Positions 32,201 through 38,332 of a stretch of 64,000 nt of DNA are shown here, in pieces. Source of the DNA: Ixodes scapularis (Eukaryota; Arthropoda; Arachnida; Ixodida; Ixodidae); NCBI RefSeq assembly GCF_016920785.2, contig NW_024609880.1, positions 55,308,121 to 55,372,120 on the forward strand. Reading direction: 5' to 3'. The position numbers were made by a program, and so were the translations under genes. The notes under the pieces were generated by a model. It was not told the origin of the DNA. It saw only the letters and a list, made by a program, of their open reading frames with translations, and ran no database searches. Each line of letters opens with the position of its first letter. Position 1 is the stretch's first letter.

Positions 32201-34370
32201 TTTTCAATATGCTCAAAACACCCAAATTTTGGAGCTCTCCGATGTGCTCAAAACAACTTTAAAGTGCCTAGAAGCTAATTAGAGACAACAACGCATAAAG
32301 TTTGGCGAGTTGGTTTGACATCATGAAACGGGAACAGTTCGAAAATAAACTAGGGACGAGTAGAAGACGTAACGACAGACACGGTGCTGACTAGCAACTG
32401 AAAGGTTATTTGTGCACAAAACACGAAATAAACAGAAAAAAACACACAAACAACCCATCGAAACGATTCCACTCACACGCTTATCTGCGATCAGACAAAC
32501 TTTCCAGCAGTCATTTTCCACTTCCTCGAACTTTTCACAAGTCAACTTGCTTCCTTAATTAGCCGCTCAAATGAGCACCAAAAATGCCAGGAGAGAAATT
32601 TGCAATGTGGATTTCTGGATTTAATTTGCTTGTCCTAAACATTTAATTAAGTATTCTTTTGCCTCGTTACCCTGTTCTCTAAGATTGGATCGGTTTCTGC
32701 ACAAATTTAAAAGCAGTCCAGAAATAATAAGGGGTCCTTCCGAGTTGTGCGGGTGCTCACAATGATGTTGCCTCGTGAATCTCTCCAGAATGTCCAGAGC
32801 CGGTGAACATACTGGCGATCATTCTGGGTGTCATCATTGGCATAGTCTTGATCGGTCTGGCACTGCTGCTCATCTGGAAGCTGTTCACCACGATCCACGA
32901 CAGGAGGGAGTTTGCAAAGTTCGAGAAGGAACGGCAGATGGCCAAGTGGGACACTGTGAGTACTTTTTGTTCTTCCTTTTACAGTCGACTCTTGATAACT
33001 CGAAGCTCATGGGGACAGCGAAATGCTTTGATTTAAGCATACTTCGAATTTAAAAAAAGACATACTTGGTCCGTTTGTATTTTATTCGGTACTCCCTGGG
33101 AGACGTTGATTCTTGCTTGCTTCCGTTAACCAAGGTGCTCAGTTTGAACTATGCTCAGCAAATTGAAAACTTTTATTAGGACACCACAAGCAGTTTCCGT
33201 GCCAGCGGCTCTCAGCCACTCGGCATGGAAGATGACGGGATTGTTCCTAGGCCTGAGCACTTGCATGATGTAACTGTTCGAAAGCAGATTACAGACCATG
33301 GCATGTCCATTGACATCAGTACATTCGATGGACAAAACATCTCATAGGGCTGGGTAATGCCTCATACCAAGTTTTGTTAAAATAAACAAGTTCCAGAGAT
33401 TAAACTTTGGATTCCTGCACTTTTTCTCCTATAGATTGGTATCTGTAACTGCCGGGGCCGCAGCCCTGCTTCGAACTAACCGAAAATTAGAATAAAGCGG
33501 CTTTGAATTACCGAGAGTCTACTACTTTCATGCCAGCGTTATAAGATCAGAAAACTGACCTGCATGGGATTGTAGATTAGAAAACCGTTTGGTAAGAGGC
33601 AGTTTTTTATAATTAGTTTTTCCACTTCCCTATGTATACCTCTGTAATGCCTGGTGTTTAGTCATTGTTTGTCATGAGTATCTGCAAGATAATTTCATGT
33701 AAGTTGACTAGAAAGGGTTAGGTAACACAATTCTTTTCTGTAAGTCTCTTTTACATAAATGTTGTGATTTTTTAAGGTTTTCCGTGTGCTGTAATACTAG
33801 TTAAGTAATTTTCACTATAATAACTGGCATAGTCCATGTACAGAAGAAAGTCATTACGAAACTCAAAAATAGAATGCCAGTTATGTGCATGTACATGCAT
33901 TTAGTTTTGCCACTTCTGAAATACTAATATACAATGTTTATAGAATTTTTTTCAAAAGAGAACACTTCCAAACCTTGTGAAAGGGGAATCCTTGTGACAT
34001 AGTGACAACTTTAAAAAAATTACTCCTCTAATTCACTACTTTCGTTTGCCATCCTCATTACCTGGAGCATGAGTGTGCCCAGTTTCTTCACACTATAAAC
34101 TTCAGCGATATAATTGAGTACACTATTGATTGCATTTGCAAGTCATAGCAAGCTTTTAATCATTTATAGTACTAGGTATGCACCTTTCTACAAGGTACAA
34201 GGTCACAAGGTACTGTACTACTACCTTGTGAATAAACTTGTGCTCAAAATGCAGTGTACGCTAAGCGAGACTTTACCTGCCTCTCTTGTTTCCACCCACA
34301 GGGAGAAAACCCGATTTACAAGGGGGCTGTGTCGACGTTCAAGAACCCCACGTACGGCGGAAAGCAGTAG
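5180..34370 (+). CDS. mys: integrin beta subunit, beta-PS type (complete, 20 coding exons)
   Basis: Encodes the beta chain of a heterodimeric integrin, a plasma-membrane receptor linking extracellular matrix to the actin cytoskeleton. Exons: 5180-5282, 6283-6377, 6603-6707, 6791-6875, 9423-9651, 12364-12535, 14318-14401, 15320-15580, 19312-19391, 19481-19532, 20533-20688, 22060-22202, 22519-22591, 23013-23094, 23220-23329, 23598-23696, 26899-27028, 31552-31668, 32789-32955, 34302-34370. All introns are GT-AG and all phases match: 2412 nt, 803 residues, a normal length. Order: signal peptide (1-23), PSI, beta-I domain with MIDAS motif DLSNS (D154, S156, S158), hybrid part, four cysteine-rich I-EGF modules (475-643), beta-tail, one membrane helix (about 733-755), and a tail beginning KLFTTIHDRREF with NPIY (784-787) and NPTY (796-799), the known talin/kindlin-binding motifs. 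The ATG at 5180 precedes a hydrophobic leader; a second ATG follows at once. The tail is nearly that of insect beta-PS, so orthology is likely. Confidence 0.95.
6283..6377 (+). CDS. mys: integrin beta exon 2: PSI domain
   Basis: Residues 35-66. Contains CSGRETCHECFTFDSDCGWC, the cysteine-rich PSI knot of integrin beta chains. Donor GTAAGC at 6378. Confidence 0.93.
6603..6707 (+). CDS. mys: integrin beta exon 3: end of PSI
   Basis: Residues 67-101, including RCDTLINLAEYCPNDY. Phase 0 at both ends; donor GTATGC at 6708. Confidence 0.92.
6791..6875 (+). CDS. mys: integrin beta exon 4: hybrid domain, first segment
   Basis: Residues 102-129, with IQIKPQEIRLRLKP typical of the hybrid strand before the beta-I insertion. 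Donor GTAAGT at 6876, phase 1. Confidence 0.92.
6951..7152. mobile_element. ~200 bp MITE with TACTGTAAACGACT ends
   Basis: Left end ATACTGTAAACGACT and right end AGTCGTTTACAGTAT are inverted copies. The interior is full of TTCGCGAA and ATTTTCGCG motifs. Noncoding, in intron 4. A relative with TACTGTAAAACCCTT ends lies at 16168-16380. Confidence 0.75.
7153..8573. other. intron 4 sequence, no gene
   Basis: AT-rich. The stretch 7475-7560 is shared with 27795-27875 (TTTGTAGCATCCCGTTG, then GGTTCAGCATYCCTTTAA), so it is part of a dispersed repeat. Nothing else recognised. Confidence 0.5.
8574..9110. mobile_element. TIR element, AAAGGGACACTGACA family, copy 1
   Basis: Starts TTAAAGGGACACTGACACC and ends CAGTGTCCCTTTAA, giving inverted termini flanked by TA (or TTAA). 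About 0.54 kb with no convincing transposase frame, so probably a nonautonomous MITE. The second copy is at 25462-26846. Confidence 0.8.
9423..9651 (+). CDS. mys: integrin beta exon 5: beta-I domain with MIDAS
   Basis: Residues 130-206. DYPVDLYYLMDLSNSMKDD carries the metal-binding DxSxS (D154, S156, S158), followed by FRLGFGSFVDKVVMPYV. Donor GTGGGT at 9652, phase 2. Confidence 0.96.
10020..10290 (+). repeat. dispersed coding-like repeat fragment, copy 1
   Basis: In one plus frame, about 10086-10170 reads RPNHFCDITVRKRTIEDG followed by VDINASNGRSIS. This matches the translation at 33228-33344 (RPEHLHDVTVRKQITDHG, then IDISTFDGQNIS). Similarity continues downstream at DNA level (GGCTGGG, then TTCCAGCGATTA). 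The source gene or element was not recognised. Frameshifts flank it. Confidence 0.6.
10840..10960. repeat. partial foldback (MITE) copy
   Basis: AAGTCTACCCACTAT, then AGCCAATCAAAG, then CAACCCCTG and AGAAGCGGACAAACTTG, closely match one arm of the palindrome at 52636-52855. The other arm is degraded here. Confidence 0.65.
12364..12535 (+). CDS. mys: integrin beta exon 6: beta-I domain, specificity loop
   Basis: Residues 206-263. Contains LRVPCDGCVAPYGFKNHMPL (loop with C-D-G-C, a shorter spacing than in most vertebrate beta chains) and NLDAPEGGFDAIMQA, the conserved ADMIDAS/SyMBS-side motif. Donor GTGAGT at 12536. Confidence 0.95.
13390..14195. repeat. array of ~55-60 bp imperfect repeats with internal hairpin
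   Basis: About a dozen degenerate units. Each has CCCGCTAGATTTAGCGGG (a self-complementary hairpin) followed by AAAATTGACGTCACGTGACC-like sequence. The phrase GGCTAGTTG(T/C)TC(C)GGAT occurs at about 13359 and 13928, suggesting a larger ~570 bp duplication. A bigger inverted repeat spans about 13460-13590. Noncoding, intron 6. Confidence 0.75.
14318..14401 (+). CDS. mys: integrin beta exon 7: beta-I domain
   Basis: Residues 264-291: QDIGWREKARRLLLFSTDSG, then FHYAGDGK. This is the conserved core strand of beta-I. Phase 0 on both sides; donor GTGGGT at 14402. Confidence 0.95.
14402..15319. other. integrin intron 7, nothing recognised
   Basis: 0.9 kb with poly-A and poly-T runs. No gene, TIR pair or tandem repeat seen. 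Confidence 0.5.
15320..15580 (+). CDS. mys: integrin beta exon 8: end of beta-I domain
   Basis: Residues 292-378, 87 codons. LGGIVKPNDGSCHLENGEYT, then YPSLSQINAKI, NIIFAVTADQIGIYEKL and SSNVVQLVREQYD. Donor GTGAGT at 15581. Confidence 0.97.
15893..16047. mobile_element. small TIR remnant
   Basis: ACAATGCAGTCAACTTATAA near 15895 is inverted at 16026-16047 (TTATAAGTTGATTGTACTGT). About 150 bp, noncoding. The TIR type resembles Tigger/pogo elements. Confidence 0.55.
16168..16380. mobile_element. ~210 bp MITE with TACTGTAAAACCCTT ends
   Basis: Left ATACTGTAAAACCCTTAAT and right AAAGGGTCTTACAGTACT are inverted. The interior is rich in TTCGCGAA-type motifs like the element at 6951-7152, so the two are probably related families. 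Confidence 0.7.
16562..17110 (+). mobile_element. GC-rich element with GATGACGTCA-repeat core, copy A
   Basis: Conserved ends GCCGTTTACAAC, TAACGCCGAATT and GAGCGCAGCTCTTGAG on the left, and CCTAAGAGCTGTGCTCTAAA on the right, match copy B (19781-20310) in opposite orientation. The core is a degenerate array of GATGACGTCA/GATGATGAC units, then a G run of about 25 bases and GGGGTCACGTGACCTTGG repeats. Confidence 0.7.
17329..18035 (-). mobile_element. CENPB/Tigger-like transposon fragment with helix-turn-helix remnant
   Basis: Starts TACAGTCGCCGATTGATTAT with a GTCCGAA/TTCGGAC-rich terminal region, and similar CGGACTTC motifs recur near 17910 and 18025. On the minus strand, 17580-17475 encodes IKKRIKYSTVTLEKKAAILK, then LIESCRKKKEA, which resembles the start of CENPB/jerky-type DNA-binding domains. 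The catalytic DDE part is absent, so this is an internally deleted copy. The right boundary is uncertain. Confidence 0.6.
19312..19391 (+). CDS. mys: integrin beta exon 9: hybrid domain
   Basis: Residues 379-404: KISSKVEIKDNVTSSNIQIT, then YWSTCL. Polypyrimidine acceptor CTTTTCTGCAG; donor GTACGT at 19392, phase 2. Confidence 0.93.
19481..19532 (+). CDS. mys: integrin beta exon 10: hybrid domain (52 nt)
   Basis: Residues 405-422: GDKKEKTNVCKGLKVGTN. Flanked by CATTTGCAG and GTAAGC; the intron before it is only 89 nt. Confidence 0.9.
19781..20310 (-). mobile_element. GC-rich element with simple-repeat core, copy B
   Basis: Read on the minus strand it begins GCCGTTTACAACTTCCTGTA, then ACGCCGAATT and GAGCGCAGCTCTTGAGGAGG, and ends CTAAGAGCTGCGCTCTAAAA, the same ends as copy A. 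The core here is GGCGTC hexamers plus long GGAGGA/TCCTCC purine-pyrimidine tracts in both polarities (19910-20040 and 20090-20240). Confidence 0.7.
20533..20688 (+). CDS. mys: integrin beta exon 11: hybrid to I-EGF1
   Basis: Residues 423-474. VTFEASIEVKSCPKDRSQWN and LIVHLEMICECDCE, the conserved entry to the EGF stalk. Donor GTAAGT at 20689. Confidence 0.96.
21437..21544. repeat. near-perfect 54 bp-arm palindrome
   Basis: TATAAGTTTAGAAAGAGTTA onward is repeated inverted almost base for base, meeting at ACACATCTTGATGTGT with practically no loop. Noncoding; it would extrude as a strong hairpin. Probably a foldback MITE in intron 11. Confidence 0.85.
22060..22202 (+). CDS. mys: integrin beta exon 12: I-EGF1
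   Basis: Residues 475-521: PKCSGGNGTFECGICSC, then YNNRYGRECECDAKG. Donor GTGAGT at 22203, phase 2. Confidence 0.95.
22279..22489. repeat. ~210 bp foldback element in intron 12
   Basis: Left arm TTCACCTTCAGTCYGAGCG, GCTACG, CCAGCCAA, GCGCCGG, AGTATCACGTGACC is inverted in the right arm, with centre near 22385. It fills most of the 316 bp intron. CACGTGACCTTNNGGTTGG is shared with 51578-51640. Confidence 0.8.
22519..22591 (+). CDS. mys: integrin beta exon 13: I-EGF2 start
   Basis: Residues 522-546: PNDTKPCSGRGDCRCGVCEC, then HPRE. Donor GTGGGT at 22592, phase 0. Confidence 0.95.
23013..23094 (+). CDS. mys: integrin beta exon 14: I-EGF2/3
   Basis: Residues 547-573: TGKYCECDNFSCDRVDGDLC. Donor GTGAGG at 23095, phase 1. 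Confidence 0.95.
23220..23329 (+). CDS. mys: integrin beta exon 15: I-EGF3
   Basis: Residues 574-610: GSCICGKCECRNGWTGPNCN, then CLDTNDTCIGPNG. Donor GTGAGT at 23330. Confidence 0.96.
23598..23696 (+). CDS. mys: integrin beta exon 16: I-EGF4
   Basis: Residues 611-643: CSGFGECFCGQCKCHETDEE, then YSGLYCEDCP. Donor GTAAGT at 23697. Confidence 0.96.
24068..24403. repeat. ~12/24 bp minisatellite (GTCGTCCTAGAG units)
   Basis: About 28 degenerate copies of a 12-mer GTCGTCCTAGAR, often paired as a 24-mer with GTTGTCCTTGAG. No open frame of note. Intron 16. Confidence 0.85.
24404..25461. other. intron 16 sequence, no gene
   Basis: AT-rich, with T runs at about 24476-24488, a C run at 25200-25212 and a polypyrimidine stretch after it. 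No gene or paired termini seen. Confidence 0.5.
25462..26846. mobile_element. TIR element, AAAGGGACACTGACA family, copy 2 (longer)
   Basis: Left TAAAGGGACACTGACACCCC and right CTGTCAGTGTCCCTTTA match copy 1. The outer ~200 bp at each side align with 8574-9110 (GGCGATTCATTATGGTGTC, CCGGYCAGYTCTCRATCGG). The middle (about 25800-26520) is absent from copy 1, so it is either a nested insertion or the ancestral interior. No transposase recognised. Confidence 0.75.
26094..26158 (-). other. tRNA-like sequence (SINE head or tRNA pseudogene)
   Basis: Minus strand reads TAGCTCAGTGGAAAGAC (A-box-like) and, about 30 bases on, GGGTTCAATCTCC (B-box-like). The anticodon stem pairs imperfectly and no acceptor stem closes, so it is not called a functional tRNA. 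It lies inside the longer TIR copy and an A-rich stretch follows on its minus-strand 3' side (about 26040-26085), fitting a tRNA-derived SINE. Confidence 0.5.
26899..27028 (+). CDS. mys: integrin beta exon 17: beta-tail domain
   Basis: Residues 644-686: TCPGKCEAFKDCVLCQVFQI, then SEQECKTNCTF. Donor GTATGC at 27029, phase 1. Confidence 0.95.
27541..27880. repeat. inverted-repeat element plus dispersed repeat end
   Basis: GATATCTCGAATGGACGGCC at 27543 is inverted at 27759-27780 (GGTCATCCATTCGAGATATC). Directly after, 27795-27875 matches 7475-7560. Probably one repeat family with an insertion or truncation. Confidence 0.6.
28606..28930. repeat. 325 bp near-perfect palindrome bounded by TTAA
   Basis: Arms of about 160 bp, TTAACCTTTCGCGTTCCGAT to the centre near 28769 (GGGCGCC), then the inverse ending GATAGGTTAA. 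Only scattered mismatches and small indels; essentially no loop. Confidence 0.88.
28927..29646. mobile_element. TTAA-flanked element with GGGGGGACAT termini
   Basis: Left TTAAGGGGGGACATTGGC, right inverse GCCCATGTCCCCCCTTAA. 0.72 kb, AT-rich, no transposase. TTAA target and GGG/CCC ends fit piggyBac-type nonautonomous elements; the superfamily is inferred. Confidence 0.75.
29734..29908. mobile_element. hAT-type MITE (175 bp)
   Basis: Ends CAGGGCTGCACAAC and GTTGTGCACCCCTG (inverted) with CGGCCC/GGCCCG just inside, typical of hAT termini. Flanking 8-mers ACTTAAAC and ATTTAGAC agree at 6 of 8 positions, consistent with an old 8 bp target duplication. Confidence 0.75.
29974..31436. mobile_element. 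1.46 kb TIR element, AAAGGGCCCCTGAAAAG family
   Basis: TIRs of about 115 bp: TTAAAGGGCCCCTGAAAAG, CAGTCTGGTTGGGACACGCG, TTAGAGCAATATTG, and the inverse ending TTCAGGGGCCCTTTAA. The interior has GC-rich stretches (30700-31260). A minus open frame of 175 codons there has Arg-rich content, no recognisable motif and is not called as a gene. Confidence 0.85.
31552..31668 (+). CDS. mys: integrin beta exon 18: beta-tail domain end
   Basis: Residues 687-725: EKLCIFRDEDDCKYTFIYKL, then EPDGEYTVRAKNER. Donor GTGAGA at 31669, phase 1. Confidence 0.95.
31669..32788. other. integrin intron 18, nothing recognised
   Basis: 1.1 kb. No TIR pair, tandem repeat or coding exon seen; only A/T homopolymers. Confidence 0.5.
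32789..32955 (+). CDS. mys: integrin beta exon 19: transmembrane helix and tail start
   Basis: Residues 726-781. ILAIILGVIIGIVLIGLALL is the membrane helix, followed by IWKLFTTIHDRREFAKFEKE and AKWDT. Donor GTGAGT at 32956, phase 0. Confidence 0.97.
33180..33420 (+). repeat. dispersed coding-like repeat fragment, copy 2 (possible alternative last exon)
   Basis: After TTTTATTAG (33171-33179) an open frame of 55 codons runs to TAG at 33345-33347, in phase with exon 19. AATAAA follows at 33381. Its residues 17-55 match copy 1 at 10020-10290. The pyrimidine tract is short. Whether it is ever spliced to exon 19 cannot be told from sequence. Confidence 0.5.
34302..34370 (+). CDS. mys: integrin beta exon 20: NPxY tail and stop
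   Basis: Residues 782-803: GENPIYKGAVSTFKNPTYGG, then KQ and TAG at 34368. Carries both NPxY-type motifs known to bind talin and kindlin. Confidence 0.97.
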   Translation, partial: GENPIYKGAVSTFKNPTYGGKQ

Positions 34371-35995
34371 GAACATACTCTGTTGATAGCAGGAACTTTT
34401 TCCTCTTCTTTTTTTTGGGTTCAGGCTAGCGGGAACCTGTTGTCTTTGGGGTTGCCGGAGTGCATTATCATCCCCGTTCGTTTGACGCATCGCTTCGCAG
34501 TGTTTGTCACTTTTAAGGCATGAACACATTGGTCTTTTTAATGTAAGTTAACGGGGAGTTTTAGTGGATCGTTTCAATAACGATATCCAATACTCCGCTG
34601 GCACCCTTGTGCGTGCATCACATCGTTATCAGAATGATGTACTAAAGCCCCCTAGTTGTAGTGACGGGGAGTAAAGCAACACTGTTTCACTGTCGCCGGA
34701 TATTTCACGGAAGAGAGTTTTATGTGTCGTGAGTCAACGTTAAGGAAAACACCTGTGCCTAGTGACTGCTGTGAGAAATAGTTCTTGTTTCATCAAGCGC
34801 TGATTTAAGCCTCGTTATATTTACAATGTGCAACGTCGAAGCTGTGTGCCAGAGCTGATCGCTGGCATTTTTGTAGCCAGGGGCTGTAACTTTGCACCCT
34901 GGTTAGGACTCCCCTTGGTGCAGTTTTATTGTGACCTACTATTTAGTTTGTACGACCCTTTTTGTTATTTCGCTTGTACAACGACTGTGGTAATGCTCAT
35001 GAATCTTGATTTCATGCCGGTTTGATTCTGAAGAGACATATAGTGGTCCAGCCTTTTTGTTCACAGCAATGCTACTTTTGCTAAGTTTTAGTTTTTTTGT
35101 GTAATATAGATTTGTACATACCTTTGCTTTTTGTTGTCACCAATACAACCTGGATCTATCAGCGCTACCATCCAAACAACATCACGATTATTGACTTAGT
35201 TTTACACAAGGCTGTAGTACATGAATAGGAATGGCATGAGCTTTCAGTTATGTTATTTATTAATTAACAGTGATTTTATTCCTGCATTTTTTTGTCCAGT
35301 CTTTCTTCTCCTTTATACAATACTGTCCTCGTCAACCTTTGCATTGACTGCTTTTTGAGAATGTTGCGCTACATTTTGTGTAAACGGGAATCCAATATAT
35401 CTATATACATACATATAACACAATACTGCCAGATGGAAAATATGTATAGCCTGATAGAAATCTTGAGCCAAGTCCTGTGTCAGAGGAATGATAAGCCCAA
35501 ATGGTTTTGCATTGACTTATGGTTTATTTAGAGACTGCTTACAAAAAAGAAAAATGTTACCTCGAAAAATGTTTTTTGCCTATAGTGTTAGAAACCGGCT
35601 TTATAAAAAGAGTTAGAATATAGGCTATGTATGGAGTGCAATATTGGCTGGTTCTATCACTTGCTTGTAGTAAAAATAAAATCCAGAGCAGTTTTCTCGA
35701 GCTACATGAAATAATTTTTTCAGATAATGCATTTATAGCGGTATATTAAGGAAGGACGGGGTATGTCTTTAAAATAGCTAATGGTTTCTTGCAACAAGAC
35801 ACCGCCTGTACTGTCTTCCTATCGCTTCATTTCTTGCTATGAGTGCGCCGAACGAAGGAGTTCTTTTAGGTTGGGTTGTATGTGTGCTTATAGCTGCACG
35901 TCTTGAAAAGGGGAAGATTCAGCATTTTTGGTGAATGGCAAACTTTGTGATTGCTTACTTTGAAGAGACAATAAAATGGGAGGACTGAATATCCA
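34371..35995 (+). other. mys: integrin 3' UTR
   Basis: Long AT-rich tail with no further coding potential. The best poly(A) signal is AATAAA at 35970-35975, followed by GTGTGTTTTTATTTTT, a good downstream element. AATAAA also occurs near 35676 and could give a shorter form. Confidence 0.65.
35970..35975 (+). terminator. poly(A) signal AATAAA of the integrin gene
   Basis: Hexamer plus T/GT-rich sequence about 25 bases downstream. Chosen as the distal site because repeats begin soon after. Confidence 0.6.
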
Positions 35996-36917
35996 GTGTG
36001 TTTTTATTTTTTTGCTGGTTTGCTCGGGTGTTGCCACGGTATGCCGACTTTCCTAATAATTTTAATACTGTTAGATTCACTATGCTTTTGCCATATTTGA
36101 CGGTGAGCTCAAAATAACTTGGATCCATGCCTTCACTGAGAATGTTACCCACAAGTAAGGCGATATTTCAATAACGACAGCAATTATAATGATATGAATG
36201 TTACGCAACAAACACATTGGTATATTTCTGAAGTCAAGTCGGAGCAGTAACTAGAAAAATAAATAAAGCGCACAAAAAGACGGAGACTGAGGAGATAAGT
36301 AAAAAAAAAAAAAAGTTGCAAAAAAAAAAAGTGAACAAGTGACCTAAGGGAATAAATACCACGTGTAGACAATCAGTTTTGTGCAGATCTTGCCATTTTG
36401 AGGTTACGTGAAACCTTGTGCAAATAGGATCTTGCTTTACGGCGTCAGCTGTGCCGGGCGAGTGTCGTGTTGCCGAAAACGAACGGAGCACGCTTTAGGC
36501 CACTCGCGACGGCGCTGTGGGTCATGTGAGCGCGCTCCCCGCAAACTGCTCTTTGTCGCCTTGGCCACGCTGCCATAAATATTTGGCCTCTCAACACCTC
36601 GTCCGTCTTCATCTACAAATTCAATGTGCGCTAACGCTGATTCCTCACACGTATTCGGTACGCCGACGGTGCAAATAAGCATACCCTGTTATAAAATAAA
36701 GTGCAGATGCTGTGCACATAATAATTGCACGCAGTTAGGTGGTAAAAACAAGTATCAGACGACACTTCACGAGTCAAAGAAAAAAAAAACTTAACAAAGC
36801 AAGGCAAAAAAAAAAATAAAGAGGCCGTTATCAAAGCGCGGACGGGAGAGAGGAGCGATGATTTGGCACCACCTAATGGCGGCCGCGACACGTGATTTAA
36901 TTCAATTCATTTTATTT

Positions 36918-38222
36918 ACTCCCCACGTAGCACGAAAACGTTCTGAGAACATTCCGGGAATGTTCAAAATAACATAGACAACATTCTTGGAATGTTGAAG
37001 ATTTACGTAAGAACATTCTATCAACGTTGTCAGAATGTGGCGCAGGCACTTATCGCTACATTCGGGGAATGTCTTCAAAGGGATATTCTTAGAACGTTCT
37101 GAGAACGACATAGAACATTACCAGGTCATTCAATCAACTTTGAAACATCCTAACAAGGTTCTAAGAACGTTCTCAGAACATCCAAAGAACTTCTGCAATA
37201 TTCTCTGAATGTTGCAAATTTACGTAAGAACATTCTATCGACGTTGTCAGAATGTGGCGCAGGCACTTATCGCTACATTCGGGGAATGTTTTCTAGGTGA
37301 TAATTTTAGAACATTCTAAGCACGACAAAACCTAACAAGGTTTTAAGAACGTTCCCAAAACATCCAAAGAACGTCTGCAACATTCTCTGAGGAATGTTTA
37401 CAAAGATTGCACAATTATAGCTTGCTTGCCTTACATCCCCACTGAGCCGTACTACATATATTGGTATAATAAATCTCAAAGAGCGATCAATATTTTTTAA
37501 TCGAAATATATTTTTTCTAGGCCTAGCGCAACCTAGACTGCTTTACCAGCGCATTAGCCACAGCCTGTACTATAACGGCAGTTTACTCCTACTTATCAAA
37601 ACGTGCGGTATACATAACCGATTACTCACTCGGAGCATAAGAACAGATACCTACAGCATCCCACACTTAAGCGGGACATACCTTCTTCAAGGTATTAAAC
37701 TCGAGATGCTTAAAATCGGGTCTATTCAAAACTGCCCCTCTACATACGCAGTGAGTGCCAAACTCATTATCACATTTTGAAGACCACTGCTTTTCTCCTA
37801 CACCTTATCTCACATTCCTCGGTACACTCGTACAAGATAAAACTGATCCCTTATGCTAAGTTCCCAAAACCTCAACTTAATTTGCATATTTTTGGCACAA
37901 AGTGGCATATGGTGGATGGTGTTTCGAAACAAAGGTTGCTTGAAAGCTCCGTAAAGTTGGCTTCACCTGCGAAAGTTCTAGGAATGTTCGGAAGCGAACG
38001 TTCTAAGAAAGTTGCACATATGAATGTTCAAAGGGGAACGTTCCGAGAACATTGTGCATACGAATGTTCGCCAACAAACGTTTTTAGAATGTTGAGCAGC
38101 ATACCTTGTAAGGAATGTTCGCATACGAACGTTCCTAGAACATTCCGAATGGTTTTTAACGTTCCTTCAACATTCAGAACACCCAGGGAATGTTCGCACG
38201 ACATTGGATGCTACGTGGGTCC
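36918..38222. mobile_element. ~1.3 kb element packed with GAACGTTC/GAATGTTC motifs
   Basis: Ends CCCACGTAGCA and TGCTACGTGGG are inverted. The first ~480 bp and last ~240 bp consist of closely spaced inverted GAA/TTC units (ACGTTCTGAGAACATTC, GAATGTTC), including an internal repeated block (AATTTACGTAAGAACATTCTATC at about 36999 and 37207). No coding sequence. Confidence 0.7.
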
Positions 38223-38332
38223 CATAGTACAAAATGGGCGATGGAGGCAGGAGAAAAAGCTGCAGAATTGCAGCTTGACGAAACCCCTGCCCCCTACAGG
38301 CAGATCGGTCAGCAAAATCAAATTGCATCTGA

